Positions 36,572 to 44,505 of a stretch of 64,000 bases of DNA are shown piece after piece (within the stretch, counting starts at the first letter, position 1; every line of letters begins with the position of its first letter). Both the position numbers and the translations under genes were made by a program. The notes beneath the pieces are model-generated. The model made no database searches. It was not told the DNA's origin and was given only the letters and a program-made list of their open reading frames with translations. This stretch comes from Bacillus mycoides. Its GTDB lineage: Bacteria; Bacillota; Bacilli; Bacillales; Bacillaceae_G. The stretch lies in contig NZ_LXLV01000073.1 in assembly GCF_001757995.1 (NCBI RefSeq), positions 124,001-188,000 on the forward strand. Reading direction: 5' to 3'.

Positions 36572-36605
36572 AAAAATAACCTCGCAATTAGCGAGGTTAT
36601 TTTTT
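36571..36605. terminator. Bidirectional terminator between the RND pump and msrAB
   Basis: Perfect 15-bp stem with core AATAACCTCGC (arms 36571-36585 and 36591-36605), loop AATTA. It overlaps the msrAB stop codon. Confidence 0.9.
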
Positions 36606-37562
36606 ATTTCCGAACAGGATTAGACAATCACCATATCCTTCTTTTTCTAAATTTTCTTTTGGAATAAAACGAAGAGCTGCTGAATTAATACAATAACGCA
36701 GGCCATTTGGTCCTGGGCCATCTGGAAATACATGCCCAAGATGTGAATCCCCTGCCTTACTTCTCACTTCAGTACGCGTCATATTATGGCTAACATCCAT
36801 TTTTTCTTCCACACTAGCTGACATAACTGGTTTCGTAAAACTCGGCCATCCACATCCACTATCGAATTTATCGAAAGAAGTAAATAACGGTTCACCCGAA
36901 ACGATATCTACATATAAACCCTCTTCTTTATGATTCCAATACTCATTTCGAAATGGCGGTTCTGTCCCATTTTCCTGTGTTACATAAAATTGCATCTCAT
37001 TTAACCTGTCTTTTAAATGAGCGTTGTCCTTTGGCCAATGATTTTTAATGAAGGCATCACGACCTGAACCTTTACGGTATAGCTCATAACGGAATGTATT
37101 TTTCTTATGATATCCTTGATGATATTCTTCAGCTGGATAAAACGTAGCAGCCGGCAATATTTTTGTCGCAATTGGCTTCGAAAAATGCCCACTTTTCTCG
37201 AGCTCTTCTTTTGAAGCCTCTGCCTTTTTATGTTGTTCCTCATTATGATAAAAAATCACCGTTTCATAAGACTGTCCACGATCGTGGAATTGTCCCCCTA
37301 TATCAGTCGGGTCAATTTGTCTCCAATATATATTTAACAACTCCTCATACGGCATTTTATTTGCATCAAATGTAATTTGTACTGCTTCATAATGCCCAGT
37401 TGTTTCCGAGCATACTTCTTTATACGTTGGATCCTCTTTATGGCCACCTGTATAGCCTGAAACAACCTGTATAATCCCTTCCATCTCTTCAAATGGCGAA
37501 ACCATGCACCAGAAGCACCCACCAGCAAATGTAGCTAACTCTACCTTTTCATTTACAGCCAT
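36597..37562 (-). CDS. msrAB: Bifunctional methionine sulfoxide reductase MsrA-MsrB
   Basis: Repairs both stereoisomers of methionine sulfoxide in proteins. Fusion of 321 residues. MsrA domain (1-160): FAGGCFWC with catalytic C16, and the family segment [18 protein letters not shown]. MsrB domain (about 178-318): [31 protein letters not shown] with catalytic C291. The CxxC pairs that bind zinc in many MsrB proteins are missing (the segment before HLGHVF is RSKAGDS), so this is the metal-free form. Monocistronic; start ATG at 37562. Confidence 0.95.
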   Translation of the reverse strand: MAVNEKVELATFAGGCFWCMVSPFEEMEGIIQVVSGYTGGHKEDPTYKEVCSETTGHYEAVQITFDANKMPYEELLNIYWRQIDPTDIGGQFHDRGQSYETVIFYHNEEQHKKAEASKEELEKSGHFSKPIATKILPAATFYPAEEYHQGYHKKNTFRYELYRKGSGRDAFIKNHWPKDNAHLKDRLNEMQFYVTQENGTEPPFRNEYWNHKEEGLYVDIVSGEPLFTSFDKFDSGCGWPSFTKPVMSASVEEKMDVSHNMTRTEVRSKAGDSHLGHVFPDGPGPNGLRYCINSAALRFIPKENLEKEGYGDCLILFGNKK

Positions 37563-37620
37563 TATTTCACCCCTATTCTATATTCTCCTTACAGTATGGC
37601 ATAAGAAACATAATGTTATA

Positions 37621-37655
37621 AAAGAAAAAGCATCGAACATCGATGCTTTTTCTTT
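37621..37655 (-). terminator. Terminator after the AI-2E family gene
   Basis: 16-bp stem AAAGAAAAAGCATCGA (37621-37636) with its complement (37640-37655), loop ACA; overlaps the stop codon and can act on both strands. Confidence 0.88.
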
Positions 37656-38697
37656 ACTTCACTTTATTTTTTTCAACGTCTTTCTCCATTTCATCACTTG
37701 TCACATCTAAGACATCTAATAAAAAAATGAAGATAGGAATACCGATAATTAGTCCCCATACACCTAAGAAGTGTTCTGAGAAGATTAATACCATAAACGT
37801 ATAGAAAATCGGTAAATTTGTTTTTTGCGACATAAACTTCGGATTTAATACGTAACTTTCAAGCGCATGAATTACTGTTACGATAACTAAAATATAAACG
37901 ACATACATAATACCGCCGATATTGTAAGCAATCATACAAAGTGGGAATAACGAAATGATAACACCTGCTACTGGAATTAAACCAAGCAAGAAAATCATTA
38001 ACGCTAAACCTAGTAATTGCGGGAATCCTAATATCCATAATGCGATAACAGATAAAACACAGTTAACAATTGCGATTAAAAATTGTGCTTCGATTACTTT
38101 TCCGAATGAACGTGCAAATTTCTTTCCGAAATACTCTATTTCGTTATAGAAAATTGCAAGTCGACTTTCTTTAAATTTCGAAGTAAAAGCAACGATACGT
38201 GCTTTTTCAAGTAGGAAAAATAAGCTTAAAATTACAGAAAGTAAAACTTGAAGGCCAAATTTCCCAACATTCGTAATAGATTTATACAAAATGTCTACGC
38301 CTTGCCCTACATATTTAGAAAGCTCCATATGATTAACAGCATTAACTGCATACTTAATTAATTCACTATCAGGTGGATTTCTTAAAAATACATTGAATTG
38401 ATAAATCAATTGTGAAATTTGTATTGTTAATACCGGTAAATATTTAAATAGCGTAATTGCAATTCCCGCCACTAACATTACATATAAAAGCGCTATAATA
38501 ATTTTCCGATTAATTGGCATGAAATGATCTAATTTACGAGAAATAAACTTTTGGAATCGATCCATTAAATACGTCAACATAAACGTAATTAAAATTAAAT
38601 TTAACATACTTTGCATCCCATACAATATGAGAGCAAGTAATACTAATACGATTAACCTCTGAAATCCTTTGCTTTGAAACAGGTTTTTTATTTGCAT
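37654..38697 (-). CDS. AI-2E family transporter (PerM/YtvI type)
   Basis: Membrane protein of 347 residues with seven to eight hydrophobic segments in the UPF0118 arrangement: two N-terminal pairs, a hydrophilic middle (about 85-150) and a C-terminal bundle. Signatures: FPQLLGLALMIFLLGLIPVAGVIISLFP (about 222-250) and SYVLNPKFMSQKTNLPIF followed by GVWGLIIGIPIFIFLLDV. Family members export varied substrates, including autoinducer-2 or act as Na+/H+ antiporters, so the name does not fix the function. The AGGAGAG upstream lies about 14 bases from the ATG, a longer spacing than usual. Confidence 0.88.
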   Translation of the reverse strand: MQIKNLFQSKGFQRLIVLVLLALILYGMQSMLNLILITFMLTYLMDRFQKFISRKLDHFMPINRKIIIALLYVMLVAGIAITLFKYLPVLTIQISQLIYQFNVFLRNPPDSELIKYAVNAVNHMELSKYVGQGVDILYKSITNVGKFGLQVLLSVILSLFFLLEKARIVAFTSKFKESRLAIFYNEIEYFGKKFARSFGKVIEAQFLIAIVNCVLSVIALWILGFPQLLGLALMIFLLGLIPVAGVIISLFPLCMIAYNIGGIMYVVYILVIVTVIHALESYVLNPKFMSQKTNLPIFYTFMVLIFSEHFLGVWGLIIGIPIFIFLLDVLDVTSDEMEKDVEKNKVK

Positions 38698-38966
38698 AAT
38701 CGACGAGTACTCTCTCCTGTCCTATAAAGTAAAACGTTAACAAGTAGATCTCTCTCTGTTCTCTACTTATAATTATCCTTTAATATTAAAGCCATTGCGA
38801 GCAATTTATCTTTAATCCTAACCGCCCGTTAATTTTGCTAATATATTATGTTACTTCTTATTTTACAATACAATGACCTATTTCAAAACGCATTATGCAT
38901 AGTATTAATGAAGATTTAAGGAAACTTTTATCCTTATAAAAATAGGTCTTACCAATACTGTAACAT
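38698..38966. other. Intergenic region before the AI-2E gene
   Basis: AT-rich gap between two minus-strand transcripts. Apart from the lrgAB terminator that follows at 38967 and presumed promoter sequence for the AI-2E gene, nothing gene-like is seen. Confidence 0.55.
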
Positions 38967-39014
38967 AAAAAGCAAGCTATCAGTAGAAATCCGCCCTACA
39001 AATAGCTTGCTTTT
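38967..39014 (-). terminator. Terminator after lrgB
   Basis: AAAAGCAAGCTAT pairs with ATAGCTTGCTTTT (39002-39014) and an inner GTAG/CTAC helps close the loop; T-rich on the minus strand. Confidence 0.8.
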
Positions 39015-39036
39015 ATAATTTTTTTAGTAAGTTATA

Positions 39037-39729
39037 TTACCCAATGAATGGCATAAACATCGGAATGATAACTACTGTTACAACACCAACTACTGTCACA
39101 GCGATACTTGCCATAGCTGCTTCTACTTCACCCATTTCGATACCTACTGCAACCCCTAACGCATGTCCTGCTGTCCCAAGAGCTAAACCTTTAGCAATCG
39201 GATGTTTAACTCTAAATGTTTTTAAGAATAAAGCTCCTAATGCGTATACGATAACTGCATTAAAGATAACTGCAAATGATGTAATTGCTGGAATACCACC
39301 GATACTTTCAGATATTGGTAATGCAATTGCTGTTGTTGCTGCCTGCGGTAACATTGAGTTCATTACAGCTGTATCTAAACCAATTGCTTTTGCGACAATG
39401 AACACAACAACCACTGAACAAATAGACCCAACCACGATAGCCGATAAAATTTGCCACCAATATTTTTTTAACTTATCAACTTGTTTATATAATGGAATTG
39501 CAAATGCGATTGTTGCTGGCTCTAAGAAAAAACTAATCATCTTTCCGCCCGTATTATATTCCTCAAAGGTAAAGTTACCTACCTTTAAAAATACAATCCC
39601 TAATACCATTGCTACGAATAGTGGTGTAAATAAGAAGAATCCTTTTGAGTGTTTGAATAAAAATGTTCCGATTCCGTATGCAATTAATGAAACGACGATT
39701 CCGAAATATGGAGTCATTGTGCTTGTCAT
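39037..39729 (-). CDS. lrgB: LrgB family antiholin-like / pyruvate-transport membrane protein
   Basis: Integral membrane protein of 230 residues with six to seven helices. Family segments: [37 protein letters not shown] and [24 protein letters not shown]. LrgAB was named for control of murein hydrolases; the B. subtilis counterpart PftAB imports pyruvate. An ATG at 39735 lies only two bases after AGGAGG, so the ATG at 39729 (eight-base spacing) is taken. It follows lrgA by 36 bases in the same operon, with LytSR upstream. Confidence 0.93.
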   Translation of the reverse strand: MTSTMTPYFGIVVSLIAYGIGTFLFKHSKGFFLFTPLFVAMVLGIVFLKVGNFTFEEYNTGGKMISFFLEPATIAFAIPLYKQVDKLKKYWWQILSAIVVGSICSVVVVFIVAKAIGLDTAVMNSMLPQAATTAIALPISESIGGIPAITSFAVIFNAVIVYALGALFLKTFRVKHPIAKGLALGTAGHALGVAVGIEMGEVEAAMASIAVTVVGVVTVVIIPMFMPFIG

Positions 39730-39765
39730 GTTCATTACCTCCTAACCATGTATGGTCTAAAATAG

Positions 39766-40197
39766 TTACGCGACTTTTCCGTGTTTGCTTCCTTTGTTTA
39801 CAACTTTCAACTCTTTTGTATCTTTTGTTTCTTTGTCATCTTTACCTAAAATCAATTGTGCAAATAAACCTGTTACAGCAAGTAAAATAATTGTTGCGAC
39901 AACGATTACGGTTAGGATTTGTACGAAATATTGGCTCATTACACCAAGAGAGTTAATAACTGAAATACCTGATGGGACGAAAAGGAATCCGATAATACCT
40001 GTTAAAGCTGTTCCGAGTGATTCAACTTGCTCCAATTTAATAACCTTTAAACATAGTAGACTAAATAAAACGACTAACCCGATTACTGATGAAGGCATCG
40101 GAATTGGTAAATGGGTTGAGATAATATTAGAAACTAACATAATAGCTGAAAAAACGAATATTTGTGATAGAAATCCATATACTTTTTTTGTGCTCAT
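39766..40197 (-). CDS. lrgA: LrgA/CidA holin-like membrane protein
   Basis: Small membrane protein of 143 residues with four helices: the family core is [31 protein letters not shown] (about 31-60) and [16 protein letters not shown]. The C-terminus is a charged tail with Asp, Glu and Lys. Works with LrgB as a heteromeric channel or carrier. The frame starts at GTG 40206, which is inside the ribosome binding site GAGGTGG; the ATG at 40197 is the proper start. Expression is expected to depend on LytSR, encoded just upstream. Confidence 0.93.
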   Translation of the reverse strand: MSTKKVYGFLSQIFVFSAIMLVSNIISTHLPIPMPSSVIGLVVLFSLLCLKVIKLEQVESLGTALTGIIGFLFVPSGISVINSLGVMSQYFVQILTVIVVATIILLAVTGLFAQLILGKDDKETKDTKELKVVNKGSKHGKVA

Positions 40198-40250
40198 TTT
40201 GGCCACCTCTTTTGATTTGGTACCTTTATTTTATAGGATATAAACACCGA

Positions 40251-40264
40251 AGTAAGCGTTTACA
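40251..40264 (-). promoter_or_regulatory. cre-like catabolite site upstream of lrgA
   Basis: Minus strand TGTAAACGCTTACT matches the cre consensus TGWAANCGNTNWCA at 13 of 14 positions. It lies about 55 bases upstream of the lrgA start, in the place to affect its promoter. Carbon control by CcpA is expected for a pyruvate-linked operon. Confidence 0.6.
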
Positions 40265-40317
40265 TAGCGGGATGTAAAATATAAACAGCCAATTACAATA
40301 ATCCTACGGTGAAATAC

Positions 40318-40349
40318 AAAAGCTGCTCCTTAAATACGGAGCAGCTTTT
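40318..40349 (-). terminator. Terminator after lytR
   Basis: AAAAGCTGCTCC (40318-40329) pairs with GGAGCAGCTTTT (40338-40349). The lytR stop codon lies in the loop. Confidence 0.85.
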
Positions 40350-41070
40350 TAAGTTCTTTTGCATATGTACGGCTAACCGGGACTTTGGATCCCTCTTTCA
40401 TAATTAAGTTATAAGTCGAATTAAACCACGGCTGTATCTCAGAAATATGATTAATATTAGCAACGAAACTACGATGAACACGCATAAAAATTGTTTGTGG
40501 TAATTTCTTTTCCAAAATGACAAGCGTATCATGTGTTACATATGTTTCTTTCATTGTCTTTACAGTTACTTTCCCATCTACAAGCCCTACATAAATAATA
40601 TCTTCAATGTTAACAAGTACAATTGATTCCTCAATTGGTAATGCTAATTTATGCATCTCGGTCGTTACATCTACACTCTTTATGTCTTGCTTTGTTTCTA
40701 ATTTTATTTGCTTTTGTTTTTTATATTTCTTTAATGTCTGTACGATACGTTCTTCATCAAATGGCTTTAAAATGTAATCTAATGCATCTACTTCAAATGC
40801 TTGCAGCGCATATTGATCATATGCAGTAGCAAAAACAATTGAAGGTGGATTTTTCATTTTCTTTAATATATTTGCGATTTCAAATCCGTTATCATCAGAT
40901 AACTGAATATCTAGAAAAACAATATCTGGTTTGTTTTTCATTAATTCTTCTAATGCATCCTCTACACAATCCGCCTCACCGATTATCTCTACTTCTTTTG
41001 TTTGCTCTAATAAATATTTCAATTCATCCCGTGCTAACATTTCATCATCAACTACTAATACTTTTAACAC
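40330..41070 (-). CDS. lytR: LytR/LytT response regulator (LytTR DNA-binding domain)
   Basis: Response regulator of 246 residues. Receiver (1-120) with VVDDE, phospho-acceptor D54 in VFLDIQLSDDNGFE, the ATAYDQYAL switch and KPF lysine all intact. LytTR domain (about 145-245) with FMRVHRSFVANINHI and KVPVSRTYAKELKKL. It overlaps the 3' end of lytS by 23 bases, ensuring coupled translation, and lies immediately upstream of lrgAB, its expected target. The name refers to the LytSR system, not to LytR-CpsA-Psr enzymes. Confidence 0.94.
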   Translation of the reverse strand: MLKVLVVDDEMLARDELKYLLEQTKEVEIIGEADCVEDALEELMKNKPDIVFLDIQLSDDNGFEIANILKKMKNPPSIVFATAYDQYALQAFEVDALDYILKPFDEERIVQTLKKYKKQKQIKLETKQDIKSVDVTTEMHKLALPIEESIVLVNIEDIIYVGLVDGKVTVKTMKETYVTHDTLVILEKKLPQTIFMRVHRSFVANINHISEIQPWFNSTYNLIMKEGSKVPVSRTYAKELKKLLRI

Positions 41071-42817
41071 TCCGTTTTTCCTCCTCTACTTTTTTCGGAA
41101 TTACAAAGAGGATCTTTGTCCCTTGCTCTAATTCACTTTCAATTTGAAGCATTGTCTCTTTCCCAAATAACCCGATAAGTCGTTCATTAATATTATATAA
41201 AGCTGTTCCAGTCCCTTTCTTTGATGGAACTACCATTTTTCCTAATTGCTCTAGACGTTCAATCTCAATCCCTTGTCCATTATCCTTCACTTCAAAGTGA
41301 ACCATTCCTTCTTTTTCAAACACATGTACCTCGACTTGGCACACTGGCTGCTTTTTCGGAAAAGCATGGCGCAATGCATTTTCAACTAATAACTGAAGGA
41401 CAAATGGTGGAACTAAAGTCACCTTTAGTGCCTCTTCAATGTACATCTTCACTTCATACTTATTCGGAAATCTCGCTTGCTCTAACGATAAATATGCATG
41501 TACATGATTCAACTCTTGTTCTAATGGAATAAGTAATTGTCGTGCCCCTTGCAAATTACAACGAAAATAAACGCTAAGCTGCAATAATAATTTTCTCGCC
41601 TTCTCTACATCTGTTCGGCATAAAGCTGACACTGTATTAATTGCATTAAATAAAAAATGCGGATTGATTTGTGCTTGCAGCGCTTTTATTTCGGCATCTT
41701 GCAATAACTTACTTTGTAACTCAGCTTCACCTAACTCAAGCTGTGTGGAGAATATTTTCGCTAGCCCTTCCGCTAACTCTTCTTCAACACGACTTAATTG
41801 ATTAGAGTTTTTAAAATAAAGTTTTAATGTTCCAATCGTATTTCCATGTGAAGTTAATGGAATAACAACTGCCGCTTGTAATGGACACCCTTCATGTTGA
41901 CAATTAATAATCTCACGTGATTTCGCCTTCATTATTTCCCCTGTTTTTAATACTTCTTTTGATAAACCTGTTATTAAACTGTGTGAAGGAATATGATGAT
42001 CTGATGCTAATCCAACGTGAGCTAAGATTTTCTCTGTATCTGTTAAGGATACCGCATCTGTTCCCGTAAAGCGGTGAATAATTTGTGCCACATGTTTACA
42101 GGACTCTTCCGTCAACCCTTGGCGGAAATATGGTAACGTCTTATCAGCAATTCGTAATACTTTATGCGTTTGTAAAGCTTTTGCGTTTTCTTCTTGTCGT
42201 AAAATAGCTAGTATCATCGAAAGTAAAATAAAACTGCCAAAACTATTTACAAGAATCATCGGTAGCGCAATTGTTCTCACAACACTAAGTCCATTTTCTA
42301 TCATTAATAGAATCATAAGCATTTCTAAAGTAACGATAAAAACACTTAAAACCGCAGAAAATTTAGGTGTAATAGTACGGTTATATTTTTTGAAGATGTA
42401 TCCAATATAACCTGTTATAATCCCAGCCAAAATTGATGAGATTGCACAACTTACTGCCGTCGTCCCGCCAAGCATATAACGATGAATACCCGCAATAGAA
42501 CCTACTCCAATTCCGACGATAGGACCGCCAAGCAACCCACTAATTCCCACACCCATAATTCGTGTATTCGCAATTGTGCTGGATGATGAAACACCTTGTA
42601 ACCAATTTTCATTCATAATAGTATTTCCTGCTATTTCAATCCCTGTGTAATTGCTCACAATTGTAAACACTGAAAAAATACAAATGAGCTTAAACTTATC
42701 TACATATCCATCTTGCTTATGAAGAAGACGCCGGAACGTTTTAATATGAGAAAGTAAAAATCCTAAAATAACAATAAGTCCGACGCGTTCAATCATCATA
42801 AGTACTAAATTTAGCAT
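41048..42817 (-). CDS. lytS: LytS sensor histidine kinase
   Basis: Membrane kinase of 589 residues. 5TM-LYT sensor (about 1-205) with NTRIMGVGISGLLGGP and GSIAGIHRYMLGG; GAF domain (about 225-365) including a NCQHEGCPLQAAVVIPL segment; His_kinase domain with ALQAQINPHFLFNAINTV, H387 being the phosphorylated residue; HATPase with LQLLVENALRHAF and DNGQGIEIERLEQLG. Established role: senses membrane potential or pyruvate-related state and activates lrgAB through LytR. The C-terminal coding end overlaps lytR. Confidence 0.94.
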   Translation of the reverse strand: MLNLVLMMIERVGLIVILGFLLSHIKTFRRLLHKQDGYVDKFKLICIFSVFTIVSNYTGIEIAGNTIMNENWLQGVSSSSTIANTRIMGVGISGLLGGPIVGIGVGSIAGIHRYMLGGTTAVSCAISSILAGIITGYIGYIFKKYNRTITPKFSAVLSVFIVTLEMLMILLMIENGLSVVRTIALPMILVNSFGSFILLSMILAILRQEENAKALQTHKVLRIADKTLPYFRQGLTEESCKHVAQIIHRFTGTDAVSLTDTEKILAHVGLASDHHIPSHSLITGLSKEVLKTGEIMKAKSREIINCQHEGCPLQAAVVIPLTSHGNTIGTLKLYFKNSNQLSRVEEELAEGLAKIFSTQLELGEAELQSKLLQDAEIKALQAQINPHFLFNAINTVSALCRTDVEKARKLLLQLSVYFRCNLQGARQLLIPLEQELNHVHAYLSLEQARFPNKYEVKMYIEEALKVTLVPPFVLQLLVENALRHAFPKKQPVCQVEVHVFEKEGMVHFEVKDNGQGIEIERLEQLGKMVVPSKKGTGTALYNINERLIGLFGKETMLQIESELEQGTKILFVIPKKVEEEKRSVKSISS

Positions 42818-42933
42818 CTGTGATTCATTCCTTTTTATATTAGTTAGTTTTATTATGGGAAAATAATGAAGCGTGCGTCAAGGAGAATGAAATGTTTTTT
42901 GAAATATTTTACACATAACAATCTCCTCTTTAT

Positions 42934-42976
42934 TTGACAATCTAATAGAAGAGTGCTAAAAATAAAGTAATATAAT
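42934..42976 (+). promoter_or_regulatory. Promoter region of the PyrR-type leader
   Basis: TTGACA (42934-42939) is followed after 17 bases by TAAAAA (42957-42962) with an extended TGC before it. A second -10-like TATAAT lies at 42971-42976, but starting there would truncate the leader stem. Confidence 0.55.
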
Positions 42977-42980
42977 ACAG

Positions 42981-43101
42981 TCCTTTAACCCAACCCCGTG
43001 AGGTTGAGAAGGAAGTCGGAATATAATATACGTATGTTCTTTTTTTAGGGATACGTATGCTTTTTTTGGCCTTCTCATCATATCAGGTGAGAAGGCCTTT
43101 T
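42981..43101 (+). promoter_or_regulatory. PyrR-type RNA attenuator leader
   Basis: Binding hairpin: TCCTT (42981-42985) pairs with AAGGA (43009-43013); CAACC (42991-42995) pairs with GGTTG (43002-43006); hexaloop CCGTGA. AACCCCGTGAGGTT (42992-43005) matches the PyrR-site consensus ARUCCNGNGAGGYU at 13 of 14 positions. Terminator: GGCCTTCTCA (43068-43077) with TGAGAAGGCC (43088-43097), then TTTTG. Antiterminator: TGAGAAGG (43005-43012) can pair with CCTTCTCA (43070-43077), and two ATACGTAT copies (43028-43035, 43051-43058) can pair within it. PyrR with UMP would favour the binding hairpin and so termination. Confidence 0.82.
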
Positions 43102-43147
43102 GTTATTCTTCCATAGCGACTGTAGAAGAAAATAAGGAGGAGTAATA

Positions 43148-44446
43148 ATGAACATTACTACTGATGTACAACCAACAACAGAGGAGACGAAAGAGAAAAG
43201 ATATAAAACATTATTTGGTTCTGCGCTAGGATATGCAGCAGAAGGATTAGATATGTTGCTCTTATCTTTCGTACTTGTCTACATTCTAAAAGAATTTCAT
43301 CTTAGCCCTGTCGAGGGAGGGAACTTAACATTAGCCACAACAATTGGGATGTTAATTGGTTCCTATTTATTTGGATTTATTGCTGATTTATTCGGTCGTA
43401 TCCGTACAATGGCCTTTACAATCTTACTATTTTCACTAGCAACTGCACTTATTTATTTCGCAACAGATTATTGGCAATTATTAATTCTTCGCTTTTTAGT
43501 TGGAATGGGCGTTGGTGGTGAATTCGGGATTGGAATGGCCATCGTAACAGAAACGTGGTCTAAAGAAATGCGTGCTAAAGCGACATCAGTTGTTGCACTT
43601 GGCTGGCAATTTGGCGTCCTGGTTGCTTCAATCCTTCCAGCATTTATCGTCCCGCACTTTGGGTGGAGAGCTGTTTTCTTATTTGGATTAATTCCCGCTT
43701 TATTAGCTGTTTATGTCCGTAAAAGTTTAAGCGAACCGAAAATATGGGAGCAAAAGCAACGTTACAAAAAGGAATTGCTCCAGAAGGAAGCTGAAGGTAA
43801 TTTGACAACTATTGAAGCGGAACAACTAAAAAATATGAAAAAGTTCCCACTTCGAAAGTTATTTGCAAGTAAAAAAGTAACAATAACAACAATTGGTCTT
43901 ATTATTATGTCATTTATCCAGAACTTCGGATATTATGGCATTTTCACATGGATGCCAACTATTTTAGCGAATAAATATAACTATACATTAGCAAAAGCAA
44001 GCGGTTGGATGTTCATTTCTACTATTGGTATGCTAATTGGAATTGCAACCTTTGGTATTCTAGCTGATAAAATTGGCCGCCGCAAAACATTTTCATTATA
44101 TTATATTGGCGGTACTATATACTGCTTCATTTACTTCTTCCTATTCACAGATGCGACATCATTGTTATGGGGAAGTGCCCTACTTGGATTCTTTGCAAAT
44201 GGAATGATGGGAGGATTCGGAGCAATTTTAGCTGAAAACTATCCTGCCGAAGCTCGCTCCACAGCGGAAAACTTTATTTTCGGCACAGGGCGTGGATTAG
44301 CTGGATTTGGGCCGGTTATTATTGGATTACTCGCTACGGGTGGCAATCTACTTGGAGCATTGTCTCTGATCTTTATCATCTATCCAATCGGGTTGATTAC
44401 AATGCTATTATGTGTACCAGAAACAAAGGGAAAAGTGTTAGACTAA
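43148..44446 (+). CDS. MFS transporter (AAHS-like) under a PyrR-type attenuator
   Basis: Twelve-helix carrier of 432 residues. Motifs: ALGYAAEGLDMLLLSFV in helix 1, GFIADLFGRIRTMAF after helix 2, RFLVGMGVGGEFGIGMAI in helix 4, a charged central loop (about 195-235, KKELLQKEAEGN), and ILADKIGRRKTF after helix 8. The Asp in helix 1 and the overall form resemble aromatic acid/H+ symporters. AAGGAGG precedes the ATG. The leader directly upstream looks like a PyrR-controlled terminator, so the cargo is predicted to be a pyrimidine or precursor such as orotate, uracil or uridine. Family is certain; substrate is inference. Confidence 0.9.
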   Translation: MNITTDVQPTTEETKEKRYKTLFGSALGYAAEGLDMLLLSFVLVYILKEFHLSPVEGGNLTLATTIGMLIGSYLFGFIADLFGRIRTMAFTILLFSLATALIYFATDYWQLLILRFLVGMGVGGEFGIGMAIVTETWSKEMRAKATSVVALGWQFGVLVASILPAFIVPHFGWRAVFLFGLIPALLAVYVRKSLSEPKIWEQKQRYKKELLQKEAEGNLTTIEAEQLKNMKKFPLRKLFASKKVTITTIGLIIMSFIQNFGYYGIFTWMPTILANKYNYTLAKASGWMFISTIGMLIGIATFGILADKIGRRKTFSLYYIGGTIYCFIYFFLFTDATSLLWGSALLGFFANGMMGGFGAILAENYPAEARSTAENFIFGTGRGLAGFGPVIIGLLATGGNLLGALSLIFIIYPIGLITMLLCVPETKGKVLD

Positions 44447-44450
44447 ACGT

Positions 44451-44488
44451 AAAAGAGGAAGCATCTCATTTAAGATGCTTCCTCTTTT
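44451..44488. terminator. Bidirectional terminator between the MFS and BCCT genes
   Basis: 16-bp stem AAAAGAGGAAGCATCT (44451-44466) with its complement (44473-44488), six-base loop. Confidence 0.9.
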
Positions 44489-44505
44489 TAATGTTTGTTT
44501 ATCAT

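Noticed and set aside
39044-39745. 233-codon plus-strand open frame opposite lrgB
   Set aside because: It mirrors a real membrane-protein gene, has no ribosome binding site and gives a low-information Thr/Ile/Ala-rich product; a shadow of lrgB codon use.
39785-40243. 152-codon plus-strand open frame opposite lrgA
   Set aside because: Same reason: antisense shadow of lrgA without start signals.
43028-43058. Two ATACGTAT copies considered as a tandem repeat or operator
   Set aside because: They are self-complementary and fit as paired strands of the antiterminator in the PyrR-type leader, so no separate repeat was called.
42981-43101. Leader considered as a guanidine, purine, TPP or T-box riboswitch
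   Set aside because: None of the conserved cores of those classes is present; the PyrR hexaloop and flanking bases match instead.
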